This document shows, one piece after another, positions 52,089 through 61,301 of a stretch of DNA of 64,000 nucleotides. Under the pieces are notes generated by a model, which saw nothing but the letters and a program-made list of their open reading frames with translations, was not told the DNA's origin and made no database searches. How positions within the stretch are numbered: position 1 is the stretch's first letter; each line of letters begins with the position of its first letter. Made by a program: the position numbers and the translations under genes. Source of the DNA: Christiangramia aestuarii (GTDB lineage Bacteria; Bacteroidota; Bacteroidia; Flavobacteriales; Flavobacteriaceae); assembly GCF_009735585.1 (NCBI RefSeq), contig NZ_VJVW01000005.1, forward strand, positions 58,452-122,451, in the 5' to 3' direction.

Positions 52089-53222
52089 ATGAAAACAAAG
52101 AGCTTATTTTTACTATTAACGATGGCAATGTCTCTTATTGCCTGCAACGAGGAGTACCCTGAACTGGAGGATGGCATGTACGCCGAATTCAATACCTCCA
52201 TGGGACCAATAGTTGCTGAACTATATTTTGAAGAAACTCCCATGACCGTAGCCAATTTTGTTTCCCTGGCGGAAGGCAACAGCAAAATGGCCGATAGTAC
52301 TTATAAAGAAAAGAAGTATTATGACGGGATCATTTTCCACCGGGTGATCGACGGATTTATGATCCAGGGGGGTGACCCTACCGGGACAGGTAGCGGCGGC
52401 CCGGGCTACAAATTCCCTGATGAGTTCGTAGACAGCCTAAGTCACGATTCAAAAGGTATTCTTTCTATGGCCAATGCGGGACCGGGTACCAACGGCAGCC
52501 AGTTCTTTATCACTCTTGCGCCGGTACAGCAGCTGGATGGAAGACATACCGTATTCGGAAAGATCGTAAAAGGTCAGGACGTAGTTGATTCAATTGGAAA
52601 AGTTGAAACAGGACCTCGTGACAAACCTGTGAAGGATGTGACCATCAACGAACTGAACATCATTAGAAAAGGTAGCGCCGCCAAGAACTTTGATGCACCA
52701 AAAGTTTTTGAAGAAGAACTGGCAAATATCGAAGCTGAAAAAGAAGCCGAAGCCAGGAAAATGCAGGAAATGGCCGCTAAAAAAGCCGAGGAGTTCAAGG
52801 CAATTGAAGAGAAAGCAGACTCTTTAGAGAGCGGATTGAAAATATACTTCGAAAATAAAGGCGATGGCGAAAAACCGAAAAATGGCCAGAAGATCCTGGT
52901 AGATTATGAAGGTTACTTTGCCGATGGTACCTTATTCGACACGAATAAAGAGGAGCTGGCCAAAGAATTCAAGGTATTCAACGAAAGAAGAGCCGCCCAG
53001 GGAGGTTATGGTTCCTCAACCATGATCTATGGTCCAGATGCCCCAATGATCCCAGGATTTAAAGAAGGAATTCAGCAAATGCAGGTAGGTGATGAAGCGG
53101 TCGTGTTTATTCCTAGCCACCTTGCCTATGGAGAAAGAGGTGCCGGCGGTGTGATCCCTCCAAATACCGATCTTATCTTCAGAATAAAATTAGTGGATAT
53201 GGCTGGTGAAGAAACCAAATAA
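52089..53222 (+). CDS. Cyclophilin-FKBP fusion lipoprotein
   Basis: The start is ATG 52089 (377 aa), which gives a lipoprotein signal (MAMSLIAC, Cys19); the ATG at 52044 would hide it. The first domain (about 30-195) is a cyclophilin PPIase ([52 protein letters not shown]). A Glu/Lys/Ala-rich helical linker (about 205-260) leads to an FKBP domain ([63 protein letters not shown]). Two unrelated proline isomerase folds in one periplasmic chaperone is notable. A strong terminator follows. Confidence 0.92.
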   Translation: MKTKSLFLLLTMAMSLIACNEEYPELEDGMYAEFNTSMGPIVAELYFEETPMTVANFVSLAEGNSKMADSTYKEKKYYDGIIFHRVIDGFMIQGGDPTGTGSGGPGYKFPDEFVDSLSHDSKGILSMANAGPGTNGSQFFITLAPVQQLDGRHTVFGKIVKGQDVVDSIGKVETGPRDKPVKDVTINELNIIRKGSAAKNFDAPKVFEEELANIEAEKEAEARKMQEMAAKKAEEFKAIEEKADSLESGLKIYFENKGDGEKPKNGQKILVDYEGYFADGTLFDTNKEELAKEFKVFNERRAAQGGYGSSTMIYGPDAPMIPGFKEGIQQMQVGDEAVVFIPSHLAYGERGAGGVIPPNTDLIFRIKLVDMAGEETK

Positions 53223-53239
53223 TCACATCCATTGAGATA

Positions 53240-53276
53240 TTAAAAAAGCCCTCAGCAAAACTGAGGGCTTTTTTAA
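53240..53276. terminator. Bidirectional terminator between the PPIase and PepD genes
   Basis: Near-perfect 16-bp stem (53240-53255 with 53261-53276) with core GCCCTCAG/CTGAGGGC, a 5-nt loop, and A-run/T-run flanks that serve both convergent genes. Confidence 0.9.
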
Positions 53277-53294
53277 TTCTATGTTTACTGCATT

Positions 53295-54755
53295 CTAATT
53301 TTCAGGGATATTCTTTAAAACTTCCAATAGAAATTTCCAGTATTTCTGGGCAGATGAAATACTTGCTCTTTCATCTGGAGAATGCGCTCCCCTAATGGTA
53401 GGCCCAAAAGAGATCATATCCATATTTGGGTAATGGCTGCCAATGATCCCGCATTCCAATCCGGCATGGCAGGCTGCGATATCAGCTTTCTCGCCATTCA
53501 TTTTCTGGTAGATCTCATCCAGGGTCTTGAGGATCGCAGAATCGCTGTTCGGTGCCCAGCCAGGATATTCCCCAGACAGTTTCACTTCAAATCCTGCCAG
53601 TTCGAATACCGACCTTAATGAGGTCGCCAGGTCATCTTTACTGGACTCCACAGAACTCCTGGTTAAACATTTCACATGAACTTCCCCTTCCTTAAGGGTC
53701 ACATTGGCAATGTTATTAGAGGCTTCCACCAGGCCTTCAATTTCAGGACTCATCCTGTAAACCCCGTTATGTGCCGCGGCAAGGGCAAGCAAAACTTCCC
53801 TTTGTGATCTAAGGTCCATGATCTGGTTCTGAGTGGTGATCTTCTGCAGGTCTATGCTCAGGTTTGGTTCCAGCGAAGCATATTCAGCTTTTATCCCGGC
53901 AGCCCGGGCCTCGATCTCCTTTTTAAAACTTTCCTCTTCGGTATCTGGAACGGCTACAATGGCTTCACTTTCTCTTGGAATGGCATTCCTGAGTCCGCCA
54001 CCGTTGATCTCTGAGATACGCATTTTCAGGTCTTCAGAAGTATTTACCAGAAGCCGGTTCATCATTTTATTGGCATTCCCCAGGCCTTTGATAATATCCA
54101 TCCCGGAGTGTCCGCCCATCAATCCTTTTACTTTTAAGGAATAAGAACGATAGGTATCAGGCATTTTTTCCTCTTCATATTTTTTGGTGGCGGTGATGTC
54201 TACCCCGCCTGCACAACCAATACCAATCTCATCGTCTTCCTCAGTATCCAGGTTTAGCAGGATGTCTCCTTCCAGAAGGTCTGGACTCAGACCTTTAGCT
54301 CCGGTCATGCCTGTTTCTTCGTCTATGGTGAACAAAGCCTCGATAGCCGGATGTTCGATAGTATCGCTTTCCAGGATCGCCATCATGGTGGCTACCCCAA
54401 GACCGTTATCTGCCCCAAGGGTGGTTCCCTTCGCGCGAACCCAGTCACCATCTACATACATCTCTATCCCCTGCGTATCAAAATCGAAATCTGTATCATT
54501 GTTCTTCTGGTGAACCATATCCAGGTGAGCCTGCAGGACGATCTTCTTTCGGCTCTCCATCCCTTTTGTAGCCGGTTTATAGATCACCACGTTCCCTACA
54601 CTGTCTACTTCAGTTTTCAGGTTAAGCTTGTTTCCGAAATTCTTAATGAACTCTATCACCCTTTCCTCCTTTTTTGAAGGCCTGGGTATGGCGTTAAGAT
54701 CGGCAAATTTATTCCATAAGACTTTGGGCTCCAGCTCCCTTATTTCTTCATTCAT
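53295..54755 (-). CDS. pepD: Aminoacyl-histidine dipeptidase (PepD, M20 family)
   Basis: I prefer ATG 54755 (486 aa) to the GTG at 54779; NEEIRELEPKVLWNKFADLN is the usual PepD N-terminus. It is a cytosolic zinc dipeptidase. The metal site is H77-x-D79 (QAHLDMVHQ), D116 (LGADNGLG), and the base/ligand pair E146-E147 (DEETGMTG), with further ligands in AGLECGIIG and the C-terminal FGPTIRGAHSPDE (His ligand). A lid domain (about 185-375) contains the GGHSGMDI segment. It cleaves Xaa-His and other dipeptides. It is convergent with the PPIase gene. Confidence 0.94.
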   Translation of the reverse strand: MNEEIRELEPKVLWNKFADLNAIPRPSKKEERVIEFIKNFGNKLNLKTEVDSVGNVVIYKPATKGMESRKKIVLQAHLDMVHQKNNDTDFDFDTQGIEMYVDGDWVRAKGTTLGADNGLGVATMMAILESDTIEHPAIEALFTIDEETGMTGAKGLSPDLLEGDILLNLDTEEDDEIGIGCAGGVDITATKKYEEEKMPDTYRSYSLKVKGLMGGHSGMDIIKGLGNANKMMNRLLVNTSEDLKMRISEINGGGLRNAIPRESEAIVAVPDTEEESFKKEIEARAAGIKAEYASLEPNLSIDLQKITTQNQIMDLRSQREVLLALAAAHNGVYRMSPEIEGLVEASNNIANVTLKEGEVHVKCLTRSSVESSKDDLATSLRSVFELAGFEVKLSGEYPGWAPNSDSAILKTLDEIYQKMNGEKADIAACHAGLECGIIGSHYPNMDMISFGPTIRGAHSPDERASISSAQKYWKFLLEVLKNIPEN

Positions 54756-54810
54756 TGATCTGATTTTTGGTATTCCCACAAAGGTATTCGAATTTAATGA
54801 TTTCTAAAAT

Positions 54811-54839
54811 TTGCGGCCTGCTGAATATTTGTATTTTTA
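54811..54839 (+). promoter_or_regulatory. Promoter-like sequence 4 nt before the DUF3810 gene
   Basis: TTG (54811-54813), 18-nt spacer, TATTTTTA (54832-54839), one mismatch from consensus. The GTG start is at 54844, so the transcript would be leaderless. Confidence 0.5.
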
Positions 54840-54843
54840 GGAC

Positions 54844-55917
54844 GTGAAGAGAAAATCAATTCTACTGCTCGCCATACTTTTCCCGGTCCAGATCATTGGA
54901 ATAAATTTGCTTTCGGGTTATTCAGAATTTGTAGAAAGATACTATTCCCAGGGACTTTATCCAGTGATCTCAAAAGTAATGAGGTACAGCCTGGGCATTA
55001 TTCCTTTTTCTCTTGGCGACCTGTTATATGCAGCTCTTATCCTCCTGGCAATCGCCTGGCTGGTAAGAAGAATTTCCCAGAGGTTCAGATATCCAAAAAT
55101 CTGGATCACAGATACCCTGGCCAGCCTATCGGTCATCTATTTTTGCTTTCACCTGTTCTGGGGCTTCAATTATTACCGGCTGCCCCTGCATAAAAGCCTG
55201 GAGATAGAAAATGATTATACTACTGAAAAACTTATCAGACTTACGGAAACTCTGATCGATAAATCCAACGAAATTCATCTGGAGATCGTTGGCAATGACT
55301 CTATTAAGGTCGACTATGACTTCAGTAAAAGGGAATTGTTCGAGATCACTTTAGACGGATATAAGAACATCGAGAAAGATTACCCCGAATTAACCTATGA
55401 GGGTGAGGCCCTGAAAAGGTCTATTTTCAGCCTGCCCCTCACCTATATGGGTTTTAACGGTTACCTTAACCCGCTTACCAACGAGGCACAGGTAAATACT
55501 ATCATCCTGCCGTACAAGATAGCGACCACGGCCAGTCACGAGGTTGGGCACCAGCTGGGCTTTGCCAAGGAGAACGAGGCTAATTTCATCGCCTGCCTGG
55601 TGACCATGAATCATCCAAATATCCATTTCAGGTATTCCGGATATACCTTTGCCCTGAGCTATTGCCTGAGCGAACTCTATCGGCGGGATAAAACCAAGGC
55701 TGAAGAACTTATCGCAAGCATAAACCCCGGCATTATTAAGAATTACCGGGAAGTAGATGAGTTTTGGTTAAGACATCAGAATCCTTTTGAACCTATCTTC
55801 AAGGCCACCTATAACCGCTACCTTATCGTGAACAACCAGCAGGATGGGATGAAAAGTTACAGTTATGTAGTGGCGTTATTGGTGAATTATTTCGATGACA
55901 CACGAAACGCTCTTTAG
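54844..55917 (+). CDS. DUF3810 membrane protein with HExxH motif
   Basis: This 357-aa protein starts at GTG 54844. It has three hydrophobic segments in the first 115 residues (about 5-22, 55-74, 93-108) and then an extracytoplasmic domain. The motif ASHEVGHQLGFAKENEANF (H232, E233, H236, with Glu at 244-247) is a zincin-type HExxH with a downstream Glu and suggests a zinc metallopeptidase. The DUF3810 family is common in Bacteroidota and is not characterised. It stands alone between pepD (divergent) and the amidohydrolase pair. Confidence 0.85.
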   Translation: MKRKSILLLAILFPVQIIGINLLSGYSEFVERYYSQGLYPVISKVMRYSLGIIPFSLGDLLYAALILLAIAWLVRRISQRFRYPKIWITDTLASLSVIYFCFHLFWGFNYYRLPLHKSLEIENDYTTEKLIRLTETLIDKSNEIHLEIVGNDSIKVDYDFSKRELFEITLDGYKNIEKDYPELTYEGEALKRSIFSLPLTYMGFNGYLNPLTNEAQVNTIILPYKIATTASHEVGHQLGFAKENEANFIACLVTMNHPNIHFRYSGYTFALSYCLSELYRRDKTKAEELIASINPGIIKNYREVDEFWLRHQNPFEPIFKATYNRYLIVNNQQDGMKSYSYVVALLVNYFDDTRNAL

Positions 55918-56002
55918 CTCAAGACGTTTTAATCTATTTTTATTACTTTAAGGCCTTCAAATTTTTGAGCATTTCATATTTAAATTTAACCCAGACATTT
56001 CT

Positions 56003-58969
56003 ATGAAATATAAATTACTGATCTTAGGATTATTCCTTGGTATTTGTTCGATGCAGGCCCAGGAATACTTCCCTAAGAACGATGGTGTTAAAACCCGCAA
56101 CACCAATTACACCGTTTTTAAAAATGCGCGTATACATGTAGATCCCCAGGCCCTGATAGAAAATGGCATGTTCGCTATCAAGGAGGGAAAGATCACTGCC
56201 GTAGGGAAGTCGATAGACATCCCTAAGAATAGCGTGGTCATAGACCTGCAGGGAAAGGAAGTTTATCCTTCGTTCATTGACCTTTACAGCGATTTTGGAA
56301 TCAAAAAGCCTGAGAAGGCCAATGGCGGCTACAGCCCGCAATATGATGCCACGCGTGAAGGATTTTACTGGAACGATCATATAAAACCAGATACAGACGC
56401 GGTAGATCATTTTAGCTATGACGCCAAGGAGGCCGAGAAGCTTCAAAAAGCAGGTTTCGGGGTGGTAAATACCCACGTTGCAGACGGGATCATTCGTGGT
56501 TCGGGGATGCTCGTGGCACTTACTCCAGAAGTAAGTGAAGGTGACAGGATAATAAACGAGAATTCGTCCCAGTATTTTTCTTTCGATAAGAGCGTACAAT
56601 CCCGACAGTCCTACCCTACTTCTATTATGGGCGCTATGGCACTAATCCGCCAGGTTTACCTGGATGCCGAATGGTACGCCAAGGGAAATTCAGATAATAA
56701 AGACCTGGCACTGGAAGCTTTTAACCAGAATAAGGACCTGGTACAGATCTTCGCCAGCGATGATCTTCTGAACGAATTCCGTGCAGATAAAATAGGTGAT
56801 GAATTTGGGGTACAGTACGTGATCCTGGGAAGCGGTAACGAGTATCAAAGGCTGGAGCAGGTAAAAACCACCAATGCTACTTTTATAGTTCCACTGAAAT
56901 TCCCTGAGGCTTACGATGTAGAAGACCCTTTTCTTGCTAACCAGCTGAGCCTGGAAGAAATGAGGGAATGGAACCAGGCACCTTCAAACCTGAAAAGGCT
57001 TTCAGAAAATAAGGTCCCCTTCAGCCTAACCACTCATTCCATAGATACTGAAAAAGATTTTAAGAAGAACCTGCTGCAGGCGATCGAATTCGGTTTAACC
57101 AAAGAAGCTGCCCTTGCCGCTCTAACCACAGTTCCGGCAAAGACCATTGGGCAGGAAGGAAAAATTGGAGTAATCAAAAAAGGAGCCTGGGCCAACTTCC
57201 TTATCACTTCAGGAGATTATTTCGACAAAGAGACCACCTTATACGAAAACTGGGTCCAGGGAGAGAAAAAGATCCTGAACAGCAAGGACGTGACCAATAT
57301 TACCGGGAATTATGAGCTTCTGGTAGATGGAAAAACCTATGAGCTGGAGATAAAAGGAGAGATCTCCAGTCCTAAGGCCGAGGTGAAACTAGGAGAAACA
57401 AAGATTGGATCCAAGCTGAGCTTTGATAATAACTGGATGAACCTGCTGTTATCTTCAACAGATACTTCAAGGGCCGATTTTATTAGGCTGGTTGCCAATG
57501 TGCCGGCAAAGACAGAAAACATTTCCGGAAAGGCAATCCTGCCTAACGGGAAGGAAACGACTTTCCGGGCTACAAAAGCAAAGAACAAGTCTACAGATAA
57601 AACAGATATAGACAAAAAGGATGAAAAGCATCGTGAAATAATGCCTCTTAGCTATCCGAATGTAGCCTATGGTTTCAGAACAAGACCAGAACAGGAAAAT
57701 GTTCTCTTCAAAAATGCCACCGTTTGGACCAGTGAAGATGAAGGCGTTCTAGAAAATACCGATGTTTTGGTCAAAAATGGCGAGATCGTGAAGGTTGGCC
57801 AGGGTTTAAGCGCAGGTGGAGCCAGGGTGATAGACGCGACCGGTAAACACCTTACTGCCGGGATCGTGGACGAACACTCTCACATCGCTGCCTCTGCCAT
57901 CAACGAGGCCGGGCACAACTCTTCAGCTGAAGTGCAGATGGAAGATGTAGTAGATCCTACAGATATCAATATTTACAGGAACCTTGCCGGAGGGGTGACC
58001 ACCATCCAGCTTTTACATGGTTCGGCCAACCCTATTGGAGGAAGGTCGGCGATCCTGAAGTTAAAATGGGGAGCTTCGGCCGAGGATATGATCTTTGAGC
58101 AGGCACCGCCATTCATAAAATTCGCCCTTGGGGAGAATGTAAAACAATCTAACTGGAGTGGCTCAAGATTTCCACAAACCAGGATGGGTGTAGAACAGGT
58201 GTTTACCGATTATTTCAGCCGGGCCAGGGCCTACGAATCTTCTAAAGGGGATGATGACTTCAGAAAAGACCTGGAAATGGAAACCCTGGTAGAGATCCTT
58301 AATGGAGAAAGATTTGTCACTTCACACTCTTACATACAAAGCGAAATCAACATGTTGATGAAAGTTGCTGAAAATTTCGATTTTAATATCAATACCTTCA
58401 CTCATATCCTGGAAGGATATAAAGTGGCCGACAAAATGAAGGAACACGGGGTTGGCGCCTCTACTTTTTCAGACTGGTGGGCTTACAAATACGAAGTGAA
58501 CGATGCGATTCCTTATAACGCTGCCATTATGAACGATGTGGGGCTAACCGTGGCCATTAATAGTGACGATCCCGAAATGAGCCGCAGGCTTAATCAGGAA
58601 GCGGCTAAAACCATAAAGTATGGTGGAATGAGCGAAGAGGAAGCCTGGAAAATGGTGACCATAAACCCGGCCAAGTTGCTACATGTGGACGAACTTGTAG
58701 GAAGTATCAAAACCGGGAAACAGGCCGATCTTGTACTTTGGAACGACCACCCGCTTTCTATCTATGCCAAGCCAGAAAAGACCATGATCGAAGGAACTTT
58801 CTATTTTGATATTGAAAAAGATAAAGAACTGAGAAAGCAGATCCAGAAAGAACGCAACGAACTTATTGGCCAGATGCTAAAAGAGAAGAACAAGGGTGTA
58901 AAAACGCAGCCGGTAGAAAAGAAAGAAAAGCAGAGAGTTCATTGTGACCTTTTAGAAGCGGTAAAATAA
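56003..58969 (+). CDS. Exported double amidohydrolase protein
   Basis: This 988-aa protein has a signal peptide cleaved after CSMQAQ. It holds two amidohydrolase modules. The N-terminal one (about 30-430) has the small beta-sandwich and composite barrel but reads PSFIDLYSDFG where the metal-binding HxH should be, so it is probably inactive. The C-terminal one (about 560-970) has DEHSHIA with H625 and H627, THILEGYK, and NSDDPEMSRRLNQEAA, which fits an active metal-dependent hydrolase such as a dipeptidase or deacetylase relative. A second amidohydrolase gene follows after 12 bp. Confidence 0.87.
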   Translation: MKYKLLILGLFLGICSMQAQEYFPKNDGVKTRNTNYTVFKNARIHVDPQALIENGMFAIKEGKITAVGKSIDIPKNSVVIDLQGKEVYPSFIDLYSDFGIKKPEKANGGYSPQYDATREGFYWNDHIKPDTDAVDHFSYDAKEAEKLQKAGFGVVNTHVADGIIRGSGMLVALTPEVSEGDRIINENSSQYFSFDKSVQSRQSYPTSIMGAMALIRQVYLDAEWYAKGNSDNKDLALEAFNQNKDLVQIFASDDLLNEFRADKIGDEFGVQYVILGSGNEYQRLEQVKTTNATFIVPLKFPEAYDVEDPFLANQLSLEEMREWNQAPSNLKRLSENKVPFSLTTHSIDTEKDFKKNLLQAIEFGLTKEAALAALTTVPAKTIGQEGKIGVIKKGAWANFLITSGDYFDKETTLYENWVQGEKKILNSKDVTNITGNYELLVDGKTYELEIKGEISSPKAEVKLGETKIGSKLSFDNNWMNLLLSSTDTSRADFIRLVANVPAKTENISGKAILPNGKETTFRATKAKNKSTDKTDIDKKDEKHREIMPLSYPNVAYGFRTRPEQENVLFKNATVWTSEDEGVLENTDVLVKNGEIVKVGQGLSAGGARVIDATGKHLTAGIVDEHSHIAASAINEAGHNSSAEVQMEDVVDPTDINIYRNLAGGVTTIQLLHGSANPIGGRSAILKLKWGASAEDMIFEQAPPFIKFALGENVKQSNWSGSRFPQTRMGVEQVFTDYFSRARAYESSKGDDDFRKDLEMETLVEILNGERFVTSHSYIQSEINMLMKVAENFDFNINTFTHILEGYKVADKMKEHGVGASTFSDWWAYKYEVNDAIPYNAAIMNDVGLTVAINSDDPEMSRRLNQEAAKTIKYGGMSEEEAWKMVTINPAKLLHVDELVGSIKTGKQADLVLWNDHPLSIYAKPEKTMIEGTFYFDIEKDKELRKQIQKERNELIGQMLKEKNKGVKTQPVEKKEKQRVHCDLLEAVK

Positions 58970-58981
58970 AACTAGCAGAAA

Positions 58982-60328
58982 ATGAAAACTTTAAATACTT
59001 ATATATTAATGGCTTTCCTGGTAATTTCAGGAAAAAGCCTGGCCCAGCAAACACCTGCGGGCAAACAAACCGAAGCGGTGACCATAGTTGGTGCTACCGC
59101 CCACCTGGGTAACGGGGAAGTGATCGAGAACAGCCTTGTTATTTTCGAAAACGGAAAACTAATCGAGGTGATCGCGGCCAATCTTACCAAAAGACAATAC
59201 CCGGGAAAGATCATAGACGCAAAGGGTAAACATGTTTACCCTGGCTTTATCGCTCCAAATTCAACCCTGGGTCTGGTAGAGATCGCTGCGGTTAAGGCCA
59301 CCCAGGATGAGGATGAAATGGGAGAAATGCTGCCCAATATCAGAAGCTTGATCGCCTATAATGCCGAAAGTAAGATCGTTGAATCCATGAGGCCTAACGG
59401 AGTGCTTCTAGGCCAGATCGTTCCAAGAGGCGGCAGGATCTCCGGTACTTCATCTATCGTTCAGTTCGATGCATGGAACTGGGAAGATGCTGTGGTAAAA
59501 GAGGACGACGGCCTGCATATCAACTGGCCAGACACCTACAAAAGAGGAAGCAAATGGAGAGGTGAAGATCCTAACTTAAAACCAAATAAGAGTTATGTAG
59601 AAAATGTTCAGGAGCTTTCAGATTTTTTCGCTTCAGCAAAAGCTTACCTAGACGGCGACAGGGATTATAAAAACCTGCCATACCTTGCCATGGAGACGGT
59701 ATTTGGCGGAGAGAAAAAAGTTTTCGTCCACGCAAATGAGGAAAAAGCAATCCTGGACGCGATACAGTTCAAAAAAGATCAGAACCTGCCACATATGGTC
59801 ATTGTAGGCGGATATTATTCTACCGGGGTAGCCGAAGCCCTGAAAAACAACAATATCCCAGTTCTGGTTGGTCGCCCGCACAGCGTGCCAGAAGAAGCTC
59901 ATGAAGATTATGACTATTCTTATAAGTTAGCCGGAAAGCTATATGAAGAAGGTGTTCTGGTAGCCATTGAAGGTAGCGGACAAATGGAAAGAATGAATTC
60001 CAGGAACCTGCCATTCTATGCCGGTACCGCGGCTGCTTTTGGGATGGACAAGGAAGATGCCCTGAAACTTATAACTCTTAACACGGCAAAGATCCTGGGC
60101 ATTGACGAAAATTACGGCAGCCTGGAAAAAGGGAAATCGGCAACGCTTTTCATTTCTGAAGGAGATGCGCTGGACATGCGAGGCAATATACTTTCCCATG
60201 CTTATATAGATGGCAGGGAGATCAGCCTTGAAACCCACCAAACCGAACTTTGGAAAAGATATTCCAAAAAGTATAAGGATCAATCCGGTAAAGAAGAAAT
60301 TCCTACCGATTCTGAAAGTTCTCCATAG
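58982..60328 (+). CDS. Exported amidohydrolase-like protein lacking HxH
   Basis: This 448-aa protein has a signal peptide cleaved after SLAQQ and an amidohydrolase fold (VTIVGATAHLGNGEVIENSLVIFENGKLIEV, then VYPGFIAPNSTLGLVEI). The HxH is missing (APNSTLG), as in the N-terminal half of the preceding protein, and I see no other full set of metal ligands. The C-terminal LKLITLNTAKILGIDENYGSLEKGKSATLFI keeps the family pattern. It looks like a paralogue of the N-terminal half of its neighbour and may be its partner subunit rather than an enzyme. Confidence 0.84.
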   Translation: MKTLNTYILMAFLVISGKSLAQQTPAGKQTEAVTIVGATAHLGNGEVIENSLVIFENGKLIEVIAANLTKRQYPGKIIDAKGKHVYPGFIAPNSTLGLVEIAAVKATQDEDEMGEMLPNIRSLIAYNAESKIVESMRPNGVLLGQIVPRGGRISGTSSIVQFDAWNWEDAVVKEDDGLHINWPDTYKRGSKWRGEDPNLKPNKSYVENVQELSDFFASAKAYLDGDRDYKNLPYLAMETVFGGEKKVFVHANEEKAILDAIQFKKDQNLPHMVIVGGYYSTGVAEALKNNNIPVLVGRPHSVPEEAHEDYDYSYKLAGKLYEEGVLVAIEGSGQMERMNSRNLPFYAGTAAAFGMDKEDALKLITLNTAKILGIDENYGSLEKGKSATLFISEGDALDMRGNILSHAYIDGREISLETHQTELWKRYSKKYKDQSGKEEIPTDSESSP

Positions 60329-60354
60329 GATTTTCAAAATCCTGCAAAATCCAT

Positions 60355-60401
60355 TTTCAGCTTCTTCTTTAGATCAATATATCTTTTAGAAGAAGCTGAA
60401 A
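60355..60401 (+). terminator. Long hairpin after the amidohydrolase pair
   Basis: Stem TTTCAGCTTCTTCT/AGAAGAAGCTGAAA: 14-bp perfect (60355-60368 with 60388-60401) with a 19-nt loop. It has no T-run right after it, so it may be a 3' end stabiliser rather than a terminator. A weaker CCTGA/TCAGG hairpin with a T7 run follows at 60420-60445. Confidence 0.5.
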
Positions 60402-60461
60402 TAGTTTAAGGCAATACATCCTGAGGTTTTCAGGGAACTTTTTTTATGCTTATTATCTACG

Positions 60462-60469
60462 TACTTTTA
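60462..60469 (+). promoter_or_regulatory. Candidate -7 box of the RNA methyltransferase gene
   Basis: TACTTTTA, one base from TAnnTTTG, 5 nt before the ATG at 60475; T-rich sequence but no TTG at -33. Confidence 0.4.
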
Positions 60470-60474
60470 CGCCT

Positions 60475-61287
60475 ATGTTTAAACAGATCACCAGCGCGCA
60501 GAACAAGGAAATAAAGTGGTTGCTCCAGCTACAGGAGAAGTCTCGCAATCGCAGGAAAGAAAGAGCATTTGTGGTTGAAGGTCAAAGGGAGATCTCCCTG
60601 GCCATCAAGGGAGGCTACACACCCCTTCACCTCTACTTTGTTCCTGAATTAATAGACCTGCAGGAAGTGGTCAAGATCTCGAAATCCAACACCCAAAATC
60701 CTGCTGCGATCACCGAAATAAGCCATGAAGTTTACGATAAGATCGCTTATCGAGGCAGTACCGAAGGTTTGATAGCGGTTTTCCAAAGCCGGGAAAACAA
60801 ACTGGAAGAACTGGAGTTTGAAACAAAACACCCGCTTATCCTGGTAGCCGAAGCGCCGGAAAAACCCGGAAATATTGGCGCCATGTTAAGAACAGCAGAC
60901 GCTGCTGCAGTGGATGCCGTAATCATCGCCAATCCCAAGACAGACCTTTACAATCCAAATATCATAAGAAGCAGCGTTGGCTGCCTTTTTACCAATAATA
61001 TCGCTACCGGTAGTACTTCAGAGATCATCGAATTCCTCAAAAACAAAAAGATACCGGTCTATGCCGCCGCATTGCAGGCCTCCAAATCTTATCATGAGGT
61101 AAACTTCAGGCAGGCCTCCGCTATCGTCATGGGCACCGAAGCCACGGGGCTTAGTGAGGAATGGCTGAAAAATTCTACCCAGAACATCATAATTCCCATG
61201 CACGGGGAGATCGATTCCATAAATGTTTCTGTGGCCTGCGGAATTCTTATTTTTGAAGCTAAAAGACAACGCAGCCTTCAACCTTAA
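60475..61287 (+). CDS. SpoU/TrmH-family rRNA methyltransferase
   Basis: This 270-aa SPOUT methyltransferase moves a methyl group from S-adenosylmethionine to ribose 2'-O in RNA. The N-terminus (SAQNKEIKWLLQLQEKSRNRRKERAFVVEGQREI) is the SpoU substrate-binding domain. The knotted catalytic domain has EAPEKPGNIGAMLRTADAAAVDAVII (motif 1, with Asn and Arg), NIIRSSVGCLF, AIVMGTEATGLSEEW (motif 2) and IIPMHGEIDSINVSVACGILIFEA (motif 3). The rRNA or tRNA target cannot be predicted. The M48 peptidase gene begins 14 bp later. Confidence 0.92.
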   Translation: MFKQITSAQNKEIKWLLQLQEKSRNRRKERAFVVEGQREISLAIKGGYTPLHLYFVPELIDLQEVVKISKSNTQNPAAITEISHEVYDKIAYRGSTEGLIAVFQSRENKLEELEFETKHPLILVAEAPEKPGNIGAMLRTADAAAVDAVIIANPKTDLYNPNIIRSSVGCLFTNNIATGSTSEIIEFLKNKKIPVYAAALQASKSYHEVNFRQASAIVMGTEATGLSEEWLKNSTQNIIIPMHGEIDSINVSVACGILIFEAKRQRSLQP

Positions 61288-61301
61288 TAAACCAAGGAAA
61301 T

